Origin: Drechmeria coniospora
Taxonomy: Eukaryota; Ascomycota; Sordariomycetes; Hypocreales; Ophiocordycipitaceae
Assembly: GCF_001625195.1 (NCBI RefSeq)
Contig: NC_054390.1
Span: 3,558,027 to 3,622,026 of the forward strand
Reading direction: 5' to 3'
DNA: 64,000 nucleotides
Shown here: in pieces, positions 22,957 through 34,953 of the stretch
How the letters are laid out: each line of letters begins with the position of its first letter
How positions within the stretch are numbered: the first letter of the stretch is position 1
Program-made: the position numbers and the translations under genes
Notes under the pieces: generated by a model
What the model was told of the DNA's origin: nothing
Seen by the model: the letters and a program-made list of their open reading frames with translations, nothing else
The model's database searches: none

Positions 22957-24117
22957 GTATAGGGTACTTTGAATTGTATAACGACGAGGCTGTTTCTTCC
23001 AGTCCAGCGTAACGGCTGGCCGCGGAATCAACGTATACATTGGCATTGATACGCCTACGGCCATTACGCATATAGTTAATCATTTGCAGATACTGTTGTA
23101 ATTCTCAGTCCAACTGAATAAGTTTGCTTTCACTAGATATCTCATATACATCGGGATAATCCCTTGACGCAAGTTATGATCCTGAGTTGACGTCTAATGG
23201 TGGTCCCTAATGTAATATGGTCCCAAGCGTCTTTGCATATATATTCACAATTACAGAATGTTAAATAGGCATCACAGAGAATAGAATTCTTCATGGCAAA
23301 AAAGTGTAAGAGTCGCTAAAGGTTAATTGAAGTGGAAGTGTATGCAAGAACTTGGTATGAGCAGATATGCATATACGAGTCCAAGTATCCATAACACACT
23401 GACATACCCGTGCTTATGAATTAAGCTTGGCTTGTCTCGTGTTTTGATCCGATGGATGAGTGTTACTCGAGTCGACGCACTCGGGATCCAGTTCGCTACA
23501 TAAAATTACGCCTTGATACTCTTGCACTGATGCCTGCAAAACTACGACTGGTTGCCTCCTGGCGTCAGGTTCCAGTTATAGCAAGGGATTTCCTGTCAAG
23601 ATATACACAACTGCGAATGTTACAGAGTCCATTGAACGTGTATCGCATTGGTCGCGACTCCGCAACAATCCTTGGTGTGGTGCAGCCTCCAGGATAAATG
23701 CAACAAACTCTATTGCATCTCGGCTTAGGCACGCACACAGTCACTACCTCCCAGCCACTGCCGTTGTTCTAATCAATGTAGTCTTATACAATGGATTCAT
23801 TCCGCTCGACGTCTCACACACGTGATTACTATCTTGCATCTGATTCCTTTGAGGCGATTTGGGATTCTCGGTTGGCCCTCCACCGTAGTAAGCGTGGAGC
23901 AGAACTCGATCTTGAAGCTTGAAATGGTGAGAAATGGGCCGTGATGCGAGTCGTGAGCAGGAGCATAGTAAAGGGAGAGGAGCAATCGGCATTACGAAGG
24001 TGACGGCGTAGGAACAGCGGCCCGTTGATCAGCGTCGCCGAACAGTTAGACAATTTGATTTATATACTAGACATGTATGTACACGCAAACCCAAGGAATG
24101 GGCGTAGCCTTCCGTCC
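22957..24117. other. intergenic; 3' part of the right duplicated copy
   Basis: Between the secreted-protein gene and the lipase 3' end. The 3' duplicated block lies about 23421-23610; on the minus strand it reads CYNWNLTPGGNQS, a stop, then CRHQCKSIKA, like a remnant of another small cysteine-rich protein. No intact gene. Confidence 0.5.
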
Positions 24118-26394
24118 TCATCCTTGCCGTCCCACGCCCGACTCCGGTTCCATTTTGGTCTCAACCACCTGCTGGTTTTTGGGCGCCTCCAACGCCTCTT
24201 GATGGTCTTGCCCGATCAAGGACATCAGCTCCGCCTCAATCTCCGATCCTCCTTCTTCTCGCTTCAGAGGAAGGATAGACTTGCAGCCGTCGATGTTGCC
24301 AAAATACGTTTGATGCATGCCAATGTTGACGCCCGAGGTGTGACCGTTGCAGTCGTCGTTTGCGATACCCGTGCACTTGTAAAAATCCTCCAAACCGGGA
24401 TCGACCTTAGTTCCGTTCTTGATCCAGTACTCGGGGGACGTGTGCATGTAGCCAATTTTGCGTTTCGGTATGCGCGGAACCATATCTGCGCCTTGGGTGA
24501 TGCGATATATTTTCCCGGGTAGCGACGAGGCAAAGTTCGCGAAGACTTCGTTGCCAATACGTGGCGAGCCGTAGCTGTATACGTCCATCGTTATGTTTTC
24601 CCGGAATTGGAACTCGACGCTGGCAATCGTCACGACGGCAGCGCCGAGGGAGTGGCCAGAACCGACGACTCTATAACCGGTGTACTCGGGAAGATAAAGA
24701 AGGTTGACGATGACTTCGGTAACGCCGAACCGAATCTCGGTCCAGGATTCCCAGAAGCCTTCGTGCAATGTGCAGAATTTGGCATAAGGGCAGATTTCCC
24801 AACCGATCTTCAGGTCCCCCCACCAATTCGAAGCGCTCCAAGAACCGCGAACAGAGAGGACAATTTCTTTCTTAGAACGGTCAATGGCAACATATCCGTT
24901 GATATCATGGTCGCCGCCCCTATCGAAGGGTATTAGCATGCACTCAAGGCCGAGTCTCGCAGACCTCCCGTCGGCATCGCAAAGCGGCGGGGGCAGGTCA
25001 TCTCACCGGAATGTATGCACGACTGTAATGTTTCCGCCCTCAAGCTGGGGGCAAGTGTTTTTGCTGCATTGAATTGCCCGATTCGTTCCCATATTCGAGT
25101 TGCAGTAGGCTGCGGCGGCGTACTGAGAATAGAACTTAAAGTCCGCCAACTGGCTTGGAGTCACGACCACTCCCCGCTCCGTGTGTTCAGGTTTGGAACA
25201 CAGCTTCGTCTGGTCCGAAATGGTAGAATTCCCTTCGAATGCGAGAGGCATCATGGACGCGCCTTGCAGCCGGCCGCTCAGCTGTTTGAGCGAGATGCCG
25301 CGCTCGCACAAGTATTCGTGGTTGCATTGCAGATCGCAGTATCCCTTCATGGTTTTTACTTGACGGCATATCCGGGTCGTGCTCGCAAGATCCGGCATCG
25401 CATCGTTGGGACAAATCTGGAATAGCTTGCAGGCGTTGATGGTAGGGATGTTCGGATCGTAGAACATCAGCGCACCGGGGCCTTCCATGTTCGGATCGTC
25501 GAAGTTTGCACACTCAACGTCAAGTGTCCATTGCAGGTCATTGCCTTGGCTATCGACCAGCGCAGCAAGGCGCTATGCGAGGTCAGAGAAGAGGTGGCTC
25601 GCAAGGGCGGGAATGTTCCAACGACGTACGTGACCGGTATAGATTTTGCCATGAACGTGGGTGGAGACGATGCGCCTCACTTGATTCATTATTTCCAAGT
25701 TGGTGCTTTCCTTGCTGGACGATGATTCCGGGGCTGCCAGTGCATTTTCGTGAGGGCCAGGCACCGTCTTCCCTCTGAACGGGATGGGGATCAAGGAGGC
25801 GCCGGCGAGTCGACCCTGAAGCTCATCGATCGTCTCATCGGTCTCGCACAGAGGGCCGTAGGTGTAATGAAGGCCGCCGTGTCTCCCGGCCTCGCCCGTC
25901 CTTCTGAAGCTCCGGGTAATGCTGGCAAGATCCGGTATTGCCTTGTTAGGGCAGGCCTGGGCCAGTTTGCAGGGCTTGGTGGGAAGGGGTCGATCGCTGT
26001 CGACCGGGGGGTAATCAGGCCCTTGGTGCCACCATTTTTCCTCCTTGAACCCTTGCCAACAATCAATGTCGACGGTCCATTGCAAGTCGTTGCCCACATT
26101 GTCGACAAATTTGGCGAGCGTCTATTTAGGAGGTGAGAGGTGTCAACGAGGAAGCACGTTCCATAGACGTACGTGACCGGTAGCGGCATCCTTCGAAAAG
26201 GCAGAGAGAAGGCCCAAGAGTTCGTACATGAATTCCTGGCTCGTGCCTGGCCTGATGGTGATCGGATTTCGGGGGGGGGTCGGTTGAGGGGAACCGTGTC
26301 GACTTCCGTCGATCCATCCCGGCTTCTTCGGTACGGCGAGAGTAAGGCTACTCGCCGCAAGAAAGGCACATGCCGTGCGCTGAAAGGTGAGCAT
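24118..26394 (-). CDS. secreted class-3 lipase with duplicated N-terminal module
   Basis: Predicted extracellular triacylglycerol lipase-like hydrolase. Inferred exons: 26394-26173, 26121-25630, 25572-25007, 24919-24118 (introns 51, 57 and 87 nt), exactly 2082 nt, 693 aa. A signal peptide occupies the first ~20 residues (MLTFQRTACAFLAASSLTLA). Two related modules follow, each with TGH, then (T/R)LA, NDLQWT(V/L)D, C-LxQxCPNxAxPDLAS and LxGRLxGASxxPxxF; the first spans about residues 50-190, the second about 205-355. The lipase domain starts about 365 (SQLADFKFYSQYAAAAYC). The catalytic triad fits Ser-517 in GHSLG, Asp-572 in GADMVPRIP and His-629 in MHQTYFG. The oxyanion-side strand IVLSVRGS is present. 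Both module junctions split at GGTCAC|GTACGT, so the intron was copied with the module. A TATA-like stretch lies about 82 nt upstream of the ATG. The modules are not a family I recognise. Confidence 0.88.
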
Positions 26395-26475
26395 GGGTTC
26401 ACCGTGTCTGGAAGGTCGGACGTAGGCTGAGAGAGAAAACAGCGTGTCCGGCGCTGGTCATGGACGGGGCTTGCA

Positions 26476-26482
26476 TATATAT
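26476..26482 (-). promoter_or_regulatory. TATA-like element of the lipase gene
   Basis: ATATATA about 82 bases upstream of the lipase ATG on the minus strand. Position and composition fit a core promoter; inferred only. Confidence 0.35.
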
Positions 26483-27483
26483 GTGCTTCGGATGCACACG
26501 CAGGCACACGCACACATGTATGAGCACCGTACCTGCGCACACCGATACTAGGAGAGAGGGTACATGAGTGACCTTGCACGCACTTGATGTGCTCCTACAT
26601 AGGCAGTAATTAGTTGGGAGCAAGCACTCGTAGGCGGGTCCGTCGATGGAGATGCGGAATGGCCGTCATGGACGGGATTCAAGATCGTGAATCCTTCCCC
26701 CGCCCTACCAGGCATGCCGCTAGACGCTGGGGCGGGATATTAAAGAGGGGACGAGGGGCCATGGTTCAGATGGCTAGTCATATCAGACCCGGCATCCTGT
26801 TTTCCTCGAGGGATGCGGCAAGTTGAGAGTCAAGGCTCGGGCGGGGGGTGGGAGGGTGCGGAACAGAATGGTGATTTTGCAGGAATCGAGAAGATGCGTG
26901 CGGTCCATGGTCCAAGGCACACCTGCCGTAGTTGCAGCAGCAGAGTGTTTGGGGTGCATGCACGTGAGCACGCAAGTGACTCTGCTTCAACGTGTGCATG
27001 TATCTGCAAGTACTTGTGCGTGGTATCATGAGACAAGTACTATAGTACAAGCATCCTCTATTGTCATGTGACATGTGCCCTGCGAGGAAGGGTTGAGGCT
27101 TGTCGGAGGCGATGGTCCGTCAATCAATCAATCAGATCAGTGGCTGCATGGTCGATCGGAGGATCGTTTCGCTTCCTTCTGCGTTCTCCGTACTCCATAC
27201 ATGTAGGCGCATACTGTAAGTGTGCACGGAGGGTGTCTTGGTCGTCTATTTTGGTGGCAGAGGAGCATTACGTTATTCATGGGCTCGCCAAGCTGAAAGC
27301 CGATGGCAATCGGGTCGTCGGATCATACGTTCCTGTCGACAAGCATGTACTGGACTGTATGTACGTTGTACTAAAGCCGCGCTTGGCTTGGGCGGTAATA
27401 CGGCGTACGGAGTACGGAGCACGGCACATGTACGGCGCAGCAGGTACCGTGGTCGGTCTTCGGCACTATTACTTACTGTGCGC

Positions 27484-27509
27484 GGGAGGTTGGGAGGTTG
27501 GGAGGTTAG
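27484..27509 (+). repeat. short tandem repeat, GGGAGGTT x3
   Basis: Three joined copies of an 8-base unit, the last followed by a degenerate AGGGAG. Confidence 0.8.
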
Positions 27510-30500
27510 GGAGCGGCTGTGCAGTAGTTGTGCGTGCAGGCACGGGGAGCAAGCACATTCGTTCCAAATTCGCCTCGGCAGAACGGAGTATGGATGGTTT
27601 TCGTACACAAGTGGGAGTGCGTAGTTGAAAGTATTATTGATATTTACTGTACGGAGTACTCCGAACACCTACAGCAAGTAATTACTTACTTGCATTATTG
27701 CTGAATAGTACTAGTACTTTATACGTGCACTCGGCACTTGTGCGTAAGTAAGTACTTGATACATGTACAGGTACGTGTACTTACGGAATACTACTTACTT
27801 ACTGTAAGACTTGCTTGCAACACTGTTATCTGCCATGGCGCGTTAGGACCCGTGCATCTGGACCCGTGCATCTGTTTGCATAACGCCTATTACTAATAAA
27901 TACATGCACGTACAACGATACGTACAGCAAGTACATCGCTGGACTCGCCACGTGCAAACGCGAGACGTCGAGTGCCTACGCCCTACTTGCGTGTTATGGA
28001 GGACAGATGGTAAAGCCAGGTTCTAACCCAGCAGGAATCGTTCCTCCTTCATCCGTCGGTCGAATTTCCATTACGAGCACCCAAACACCTGGTCCAGCCC
28101 ATGTCCACCCACCGCACTCCACCAGCGGCCGGTACTACACGGCAGTTGCACAAGTACGAGTGGAGTGCGGCACAAGCAGTGTGCGCCCTTGCTCAGGAGG
28201 GCGCTCCCTGGTTCGGCGATGATCCCACGCCACACAGTGGTTCTCCGTAATTGCATGTGCCGGTTGCATCACCGCCACCGGGGCGCTCCTCTTGCGCTCC
28301 GTCCTTTTCATAGTGGAGCGAGAGCTGGGAGCCGCAATTTTCACCCGTTGCCTGGCGCATGGGCATACTTATGCAGCAAGTCCTTCCGAAGCTCGTCACG
28401 GCATGTCCGCACAGGTCCGCGGTGCGGTGTGCTTGCTGTACTTGGCGCACAGGCGAGTGCTCACTGCCTGACCTGCTGGCACTTAGGTGTGCAACTACGG
28501 AGTACCTCGAGTACTCTCCTGTCCGTGTGCTAATATACTTGAGCTGTAATAATTATTATTGTACGGAGCACGGAGTATCCGTACCGCTAAATAGTCTTTA
28601 TCGTAGGTCCTCACCAGCGCTTATGTAATATGGCACTGCCGATGCGGAAGGCAATAGGTATTATACAAGTGCCGTACTTATTTGTACTGCAAGTAAGTAC
28701 TCCGTAGGTGCACATGTATTACTGTAAGTACTACGGAGTAAATACAGTAAAATTACTCCGTACCGGAACACGACGACTCCACCTCGCTATTCTGATCCTT
28801 CACATTCACCATCTGTGCCGAGTAATTATCTCGTGTACTAGTGCGCATTGGGATGTACATGTACGGACACCCAAGTAAGTAAGCACGCACTTGCAAGTGC
28901 GCCTAAGTAAGTAATTACAACCAACTAGAACTACTGCACAGTAAGTACGGAGTACACCAGGCAATTTACTCCGTACTTGCTTGTGCTTGCATTCACATTG
29001 AGGAACGAACTGAACCGCGGCCCAGTATAAATAGGTACTAGCGTGCGGCGTCGCATGTTCAAGCACTCTGATACGCACAAGTATATGCCTGATAATAATA
29101 TTACGGCCGCTAAGGAGATAATGCTACGGCTGGAAAGGTGGTATTCGAGGTCGCACACAGCTGCGAAGTGCTTGGATAGTGAATCGGCCGAAAAGCTGAA
29201 TGGGTAGGTCCAATATCGGCATACTTCCTGTGCTAATCGCTGCTCCTACGCCTGCCGCTGCATTGTATTTCCCGATTTGGTCTCAACACCGTGGCATTGG
29301 GGGACGTCGTACCAAGCAACTCCCGGCGGATTCGTGCAAGCAAGTACAGTATGAACTACTAAGTACTTACCTAAGTACTTGCATGCAGACCTACTTGTGC
29401 ACCTGCAGCAAGTACTTAATTGCATGTACTCCGAACATCGCGCTCACATCAGGAATGGGCCCTGCTGGAAGCCAGCTCACCGCTCCCACCTGTTTTTCCG
29501 CGACAGCGAGGCAAATACCTGGACGGGCACGGGCATGCGCCAGGCGAGTCGCACGTAACTGCGCCCGGTATTCGTCCGTGTTGTTTTACCGCGTCATGCC
29601 GGCCGTGCTATTACTACGTCGCTTAATAGTTCAACCGGCTTTTCGGGTGGAGATATTCATACCTAGGTGTGCAGTCAGTGCAAGTATGTACTGTACTTTG
29701 CCTGAAGCGATTTTAGCCTGTACCAGTATAGTATCCAGTCCAACCTGCAAAATGACCCCATTTCATGTGGGGCAGCGGTGACATCGGCACCTGGTACGCT
29801 TACGAGCGTTGGCAAGAGTCGTAACATTGTTTGACTCATTCTACTCTACCACTTGTGCACCAGTAGATGTGCTCCGTACGGCACACCCGTGCGGTACACA
29901 TCTGCTGTACTTAGTGCATGCACATGCGTGTAAATACAAGTAAGAATGTCGATGGAAACAGTACTTACTTGCACTCCGTACTCGTCGTTCTCTCAGGGTA
30001 TTACATGCAAGCGCATGTACTGCAAGTACGTTGTAGGTGTACAGTCACTTGACAAAAGTGACGATTCAGTTTTGGTAGCGCTACTCCTACAAATTGAATC
30101 GACATTTTTGCCACCTCGCTGTACTCGTACTCGTGCTGCAGAGCAAGTAAGTACTTGCACGTGAAGGGTGCCATATCGACCATAGGTCACGGGATCGACC
30201 TGTGCGGATCCTCGCAGGCGAGTGAGCAATCGTTTGTGACGGCTCCTTCAAAGATGCAGATGCTCCATGCACGCATGCATAGCGTCGGCATTCGGACCAG
30301 AACTCTGGGCTGCTCACCACTGCCTCCACGCCCGAGTACACCTGCTTAGTGACTCAGTGGATGATGGAACCGTCATGGAATTGCACCAGTTGCCTGGGCG
30401 CCCAGGTACCGTACTGTACATCCCTTCACATGTACAACTAGTCGTGGTCGTGACTCCATCTCGCCATGCGGAAAACGTCTCGACCGTTTCGGACATTCGT

Positions 30501-31504
30501 CTGCCGACAGCGTCGACGAGCCGGGCGCCGTGCCGGGCGTTTGGTGCATGTTCCGATGGAATGGTCCAAGGGGTCGAGCAGCTCGTCCGTCCGCCAGCCG
30601 TCATGTCGGCCACCCTGCCAGGCACCCACGAGGTGATGGAGATGCCCGAGGTCGCCCAACGTATGCGTCCGCCCGCTGCGTGGTCGAGCCGCTCGCCGAA
30701 GCCATCGGTGTCCCAAGAAAGCGCTTGGGACGGATATGGGGGTCGACCTGTGTGTGGCTTCGACGACCCTGAGGTGCCGACAGATTGGCTTTGCCCACCG
30801 AGACGGCAGATGCAACCGCACACGAATCGGTACCGAAGCCCCCGACAAGCTTTCCCGCCCGTCGAGGCACGGTGATGCTGCCACCGGTCCGAGGTGCCGT
30901 GTGGCTTCACGTCCCAGAAGGGGATGCGGAGAGTGGCCGGTGCCGGGGACCAGGGGGCCGACGAGGATGCCTTCTGTGCCGCCAGGAATCGATGGAGAAA
31001 CGCCGAGGTCTCAAAGGCCGGCTAGGGTACGTCGCCATCCTTGTCGCCCATCGTGTCTGCACCTGCCTGGTCTCCGCGTGCCTCCGGAACGGTATGAGCC
31101 GTGGGAGGTTCGTTGCTGTCGATGTCGGGCACCTGTTGTTCTCCGACCGAGAAGGCTGCTGAGAAGGAGCCCATGAATTTTCTCCCATCTCGGCTGGTCC
31201 CGACCCTTGTTCCGTCCCAAAGGACTCTATTTCTCTTCGTTCGTGTTGTGTTGTAGCTTAGAAAAAGGACAAACGCAGAATGCCATGGAATCGAGGTGGC
31301 GGTTTGTTCCTGGAGTGAGGCCGTGCGCAAACACAGCCTGCTGTGTACACGTGCGCATGGCACAAGAGCCCATGGTACATGATTGCACTGTGCAAATGCA
31401 GTATCGACACCGTCAACTGTCGAGCCTTCACCGACTTCTCATGAGACCGACACCAATCTTGACGCCATGGCACGGTGACGGAATGAACATGTGGCAGCAT
31501 CACC

Positions 31505-31840
31505 TTGGCTTCATGCCCTTCCTGCTTGATGCCGAATCCGATGAATCTATTTGCACGACGACATGCTACATTGTTCATGGACGACGCTGCCCTACCGGAA
31601 GGCGAATCTGGACTGCACCTTCGACCCAGGGCTGCATCATCATGTCAGCCCGGACGACCCCATGGTCGCTCTCTTGACGCCGAATCTTGTGCCAAAATAC
31701 GTGCTGCAATGCCCGTCGAGGAATCTCCCCTTCCGGAACGCGAATCTACACCGCACCTCCGACCGATGCCGACATCCCCGCGTCGTCACGCCCACGCCGA
31801 CGACCCTATGGTCGCCTTCTTGACGTCGAATCTCTGCGAG
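31505..31840 (-). repeat. tandem units of about 145 bases repeating the 3' end of the asparagine synthase gene
   Basis: Read on the minus strand, the last coding bases (QRFDVKKATIGSS then stop) and about 100 bases of 3' flank recur downstream: copy 2 near 31650-31690 reads TRFGVKRATMGSS then TGA, and a weaker copy 3 lies near 31510-31545. The flanks share GAAGGTGCAGT/GGAGGTGCGGT, AGATTCGC and TTCCGG(A/T)AGGG. Units diverge steadily away from the gene. Confidence 0.7.
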
Positions 31841-34043
31841 ATCGTGACCCAGCCGCCCGTGTAGCAGAGGACGCGAAAGGAAGCGGCGTCGGCGTCATCG
31901 CCAAAGGAAGCGTCCAACGCGGCTTCGATGACGGCCCAGTCGACGAAGCCGAGCCCCTCGACGGCCGAGCGCGTCAGCAGCTTCTTGAACATTCCGTGCA
32001 GCGGCCCGTTCTTGGGCCACTTCGTCGGTGCCCAAAAGGTGACCTTCTTGCGCCCGTACAGCTCGTCGGTAATGTACGGCCGCGCCGCTTCCCGCAAGAT
32101 CCACTTCTCGCTGAGCGACGACAGGGCCGAGCCGCCGGCTTCCTCGTCCCGGGGCGGCGTGTACCGGAGCTTGACGCTGGGCGGCAGGCCGTTGACGTAC
32201 TCGACGAGTTCGTGGTCGAGGAATGGCGTCCGTCCCTCGATGCTGTGGGCCATCTCGGTCCGGTCGCCGAGGCAGGCGAGGATGACGTTAATCATGATCG
32301 ACTTGTTCCACAGATACATGGCCGAGTGGCCGGCGTGCCACCGGCTCCGCATCTTCTCGCGGACCTCCTCCGAATGCGCCGCCACGAGCGTTCTTCGGCT
32401 GTCCCACTCGCCGCCGTGCTGGTCGCGAACCCACCTCGCGTACACCTCCTTGGCCGGCTGCCAGGCCAGGAGGCCGTCGGGCATCGAACTTCCCCGGGCA
32501 TCGCCGAGGCCGGCCGTCTCCGACTCGGCTTGCGAGCGCCACACAGCATGCGTCTCGACGTGGGCGGCTTCGCACAGGCTGTCGCGCAACGCGGCGTCCC
32601 GGGCCAGCACGGAATCCGGCACGGCGAGGTCGGCTTCCCGGAGGTATTCGGCCGCGAAGCTGGGATAGCCGCAAAAGTGCTCGTCGGACCCTTCTCCCGT
32701 CAGCACCACCTTGACGCCGTGCTGCTGCGTAAAGTCGGACAGGGCAAACTTGGCGACGGCGTTGAGGTCAAAGTGATGGTGCTCAAAGTGGAACGAAGCA
32801 TCGGCAAAGGAGGCAGCCAGCATCTCCTCCGTCACCTTGAGCTTGTAGCTCTCGACCCCCAGCCATTCCGCCGTACGCTGCGCAATCGCTGTCAAGGAGA
32901 CTGTTAGGAACGACCGGCCTTTGGCTGGGAGGTGCATGGTTCTTACCCGTCTCGTCGTATCCCGACTCTTCTCCGAACTGGATGCTGAAGCAAGAGACCT
33001 TTGTCACCGCTTCCGATCCCAGCCTGACATGCTCCTTGCGCGAGAGCTCCGTCACGATGCCGGCCACGGCGGAGGAGTCGATCCCGCCGGACAGATACAC
33101 GCCGACCGGCACGTCGGCTCGCAACCGGAGGCGAATCGACTCGACGAGCCGTTCCCGAACCCCGAGCACCATTTCTTCCACGGAGCGGCTATCTGCCTTT
33201 GTCTGATTCGACGCGAGTCAACGACGTGCGTGGCCTGAGATGCGGGAGAGGGCAGCAAACCTTGTCTGGGTACTCGGCATCCCAGTACTTGTGAATCTCA
33301 ACGCCCCGTTCCTCCGTCACCGTCATCCAGTGGCCGGGCATTAGCTTCTTTACATTCTTGAAGATGGTGCTGTCATCTACGAGCCAGCCGCAATCCGAGA
33401 TGCCGCGAACATCCCATTCGGGCTGCCAGCCCATGGCCAGGAACGCCTTCGCCTCGGCTGCAAGGAGAACCCGGTTGCCGAGTATGGTGTACACCAACGG
33501 CTTGATGCCAAAACGGTCTCGGCCGCCAATCATTCTTCGGCAGCCATCTCGATCGTCAAAGAGAACGAATGCGAATTCGCCACGGAGGTGCTCGAAGAGG
33601 CCGGGCGCCCCGTGTATCTTGTAGAGCGCGATGACAAGCTCGCTGTCGCTTGCACTCGAGAATCTGTACCCGTGATGCTGGGTGCAGTCCGTTCGCAGGC
33701 GGTCCTGATCGTATATTTCGCCGTTTACGACGGCATGGATTTGCCCGTCATCGCTGTGCAGTGGCTGTGATCCGTTTGGAGACAGATCGTTGATGGACAG
33801 CCGACAGTGGGCAAGGCCGACCTGATCATCCTCGCTGACCCATACGCCTGACCCGTCCGGTCCGCGGTGCCTGATGGCATCGATGCCGTCCTGGAGTCGC
33901 CTCCTCAGCTCATCTCGCGTCCATGGCTCATTTGCACCCTTCAGGTTCTGCACGTTGTGACTGCCGTCTCCATTCGTGTCGCCATTGCTGGACTCGTCTT
34001 GGATTAATCGAGGGCAGGGGCAGCTAGCTAAGAATCCACACAT
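31786..34043 (-). CDS. glutamine-hydrolysing asparagine synthase (AsnB type)
   Basis: Would make asparagine (or an amide by the same chemistry) from aspartate, glutamine and ATP in the cytosol. Inferred exons 34043-33261, 33202-32947, 32888-31786 (introns 58 and 58 nt), 2142 nt, 713 aa. It starts MCGF, so Cys-2 is the glutaminase nucleophile. The class-II amidotransferase half shows RHRGPDG, LAHCRLSI, VVNGEIYD, SDSELVIALY and GRDRFGIKPLVY. The synthetase half has the PP-loop SGGIDSS at 299-305, then GEGSDEHFCGY and EGRTPFLDHELVEYV. It is longer than the usual ~570-residue housekeeping enzyme, with an extra ~50 residues between the Cys loop and RHRGPDG and a long C-terminal part; such long forms are common in fungi. 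The next gene upstream on the same strand is an MFS antiporter, 0.9 kb away. A TATA-like stretch lies about 150 nt upstream of the ATG. Confidence 0.9.
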
Positions 34044-34189
34044 TTTACCGCCGAGATCGGAAGGAAGCCGTTGACTTGGTATTATGGTAAGAGACGGGCA
34101 CGAAAGCAAGACGAGGTCGAAGGTGACAGTGTCGTCTCGGACCGGACTAGAAGTGCCAGATCCTTAAAAGACCATCAGGAGACGGCGAA

Positions 34190-34197
34190 ATATATAT
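34190..34197 (-). promoter_or_regulatory. TATA-like element of the asparagine synthase gene
   Basis: ATATATAT about 150 bases upstream of the ATG on the minus strand. Assigned from composition and position only. Confidence 0.3.
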
Positions 34198-34205
34198 CGA
34201 GAGCA

Positions 34206-34953
34206 TTCATTCACTCGATATGCCGACCCGCCTTCGAGCTGCAAGATTCGCAGACAAAAACCGCCGCAGGTCGTGTGGTGGCATGTCGTCCGCCGTTTCA
34301 GTCGACACAGTAATCCGAAAACCCGACCGCTGCTAATATCGTCTCCATCCATAGTCGGAAGCTCACTCGTTGATGCATTTCATCATTCAGCATGAACAGC
34401 ATGATGGAGCATAGCCGAGAGGTCCGGGAGCAAGTGGGATGCCGTCTGGATGCCGACTTGGCCTTGCAGCGTTTCCATGAAGCACTCCTGACTAAGTCGA
34501 GAGGGAGAAGGCATGACTCGCTGCGCCCTGTCCGATGAGTCCTATCTTGCCATGCGCGGAGTCTTTGGTGTATCGTGCCAAGCTCAACAAGAGGGTCGGC
34601 CTCCTTGTCCCTGCGAGGCACGGTTTCGCGACTGACTTACAACTACGAACATGATTCTTCACGTTTCGGCATCAAGCCAGCCTAGCAGGTCGGACCAATC
34701 GAGGGGGGACGGGGGTACGAGTTACAGCATGCGATCGCAGCCTACGCCATGGTTGTAGCCAGACTGAACATGGTTCCAAATAATGGCGAGGCTCTTGTTG
34801 ACCCTCGCATCTCGGCATTCGCCTCTTTTACGTTTTAAGCTCTTCCAGTTAGGGGATTGTTTCTGATCAGTGGGTCAGTCACATCCAAACCTTTTCTTCT
34901 GCAACAGATGTGTGGTATTTCATTCTCATGGCTGGATGACGCCCCATCAAGCA
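34206..34953. other. intergenic, promoter side of asparagine synthase and 3' flank of the MFS gene
   Basis: No credible coding frame. Mixed composition, no repeat seen. Confidence 0.5.

Larger units (their letters stand above)
26395..31500. other. gene-poor, repeat-word-rich intergenic region
   Basis: About 5.1 kb. The GTACGGAGTAC-type words are dense from 27.0 to 30.2 kb. 30.3-31.2 kb is GC-rich with long frames open on both strands, but none has domain, signal or splice support. Short tandem repeats are at 27484-27509 (GGGAGGTT x3) and 27845-27873 (GGACCCGTGCATCT x2). I see no supportable gene. Confidence 0.5.

Noticed and set aside
30267..31188. Several 100-200-codon frames open on both strands
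   Set aside because: GC-rich sequence open in many frames at once, with no domain, signal peptide, splice pattern or protein-like composition in any of them.
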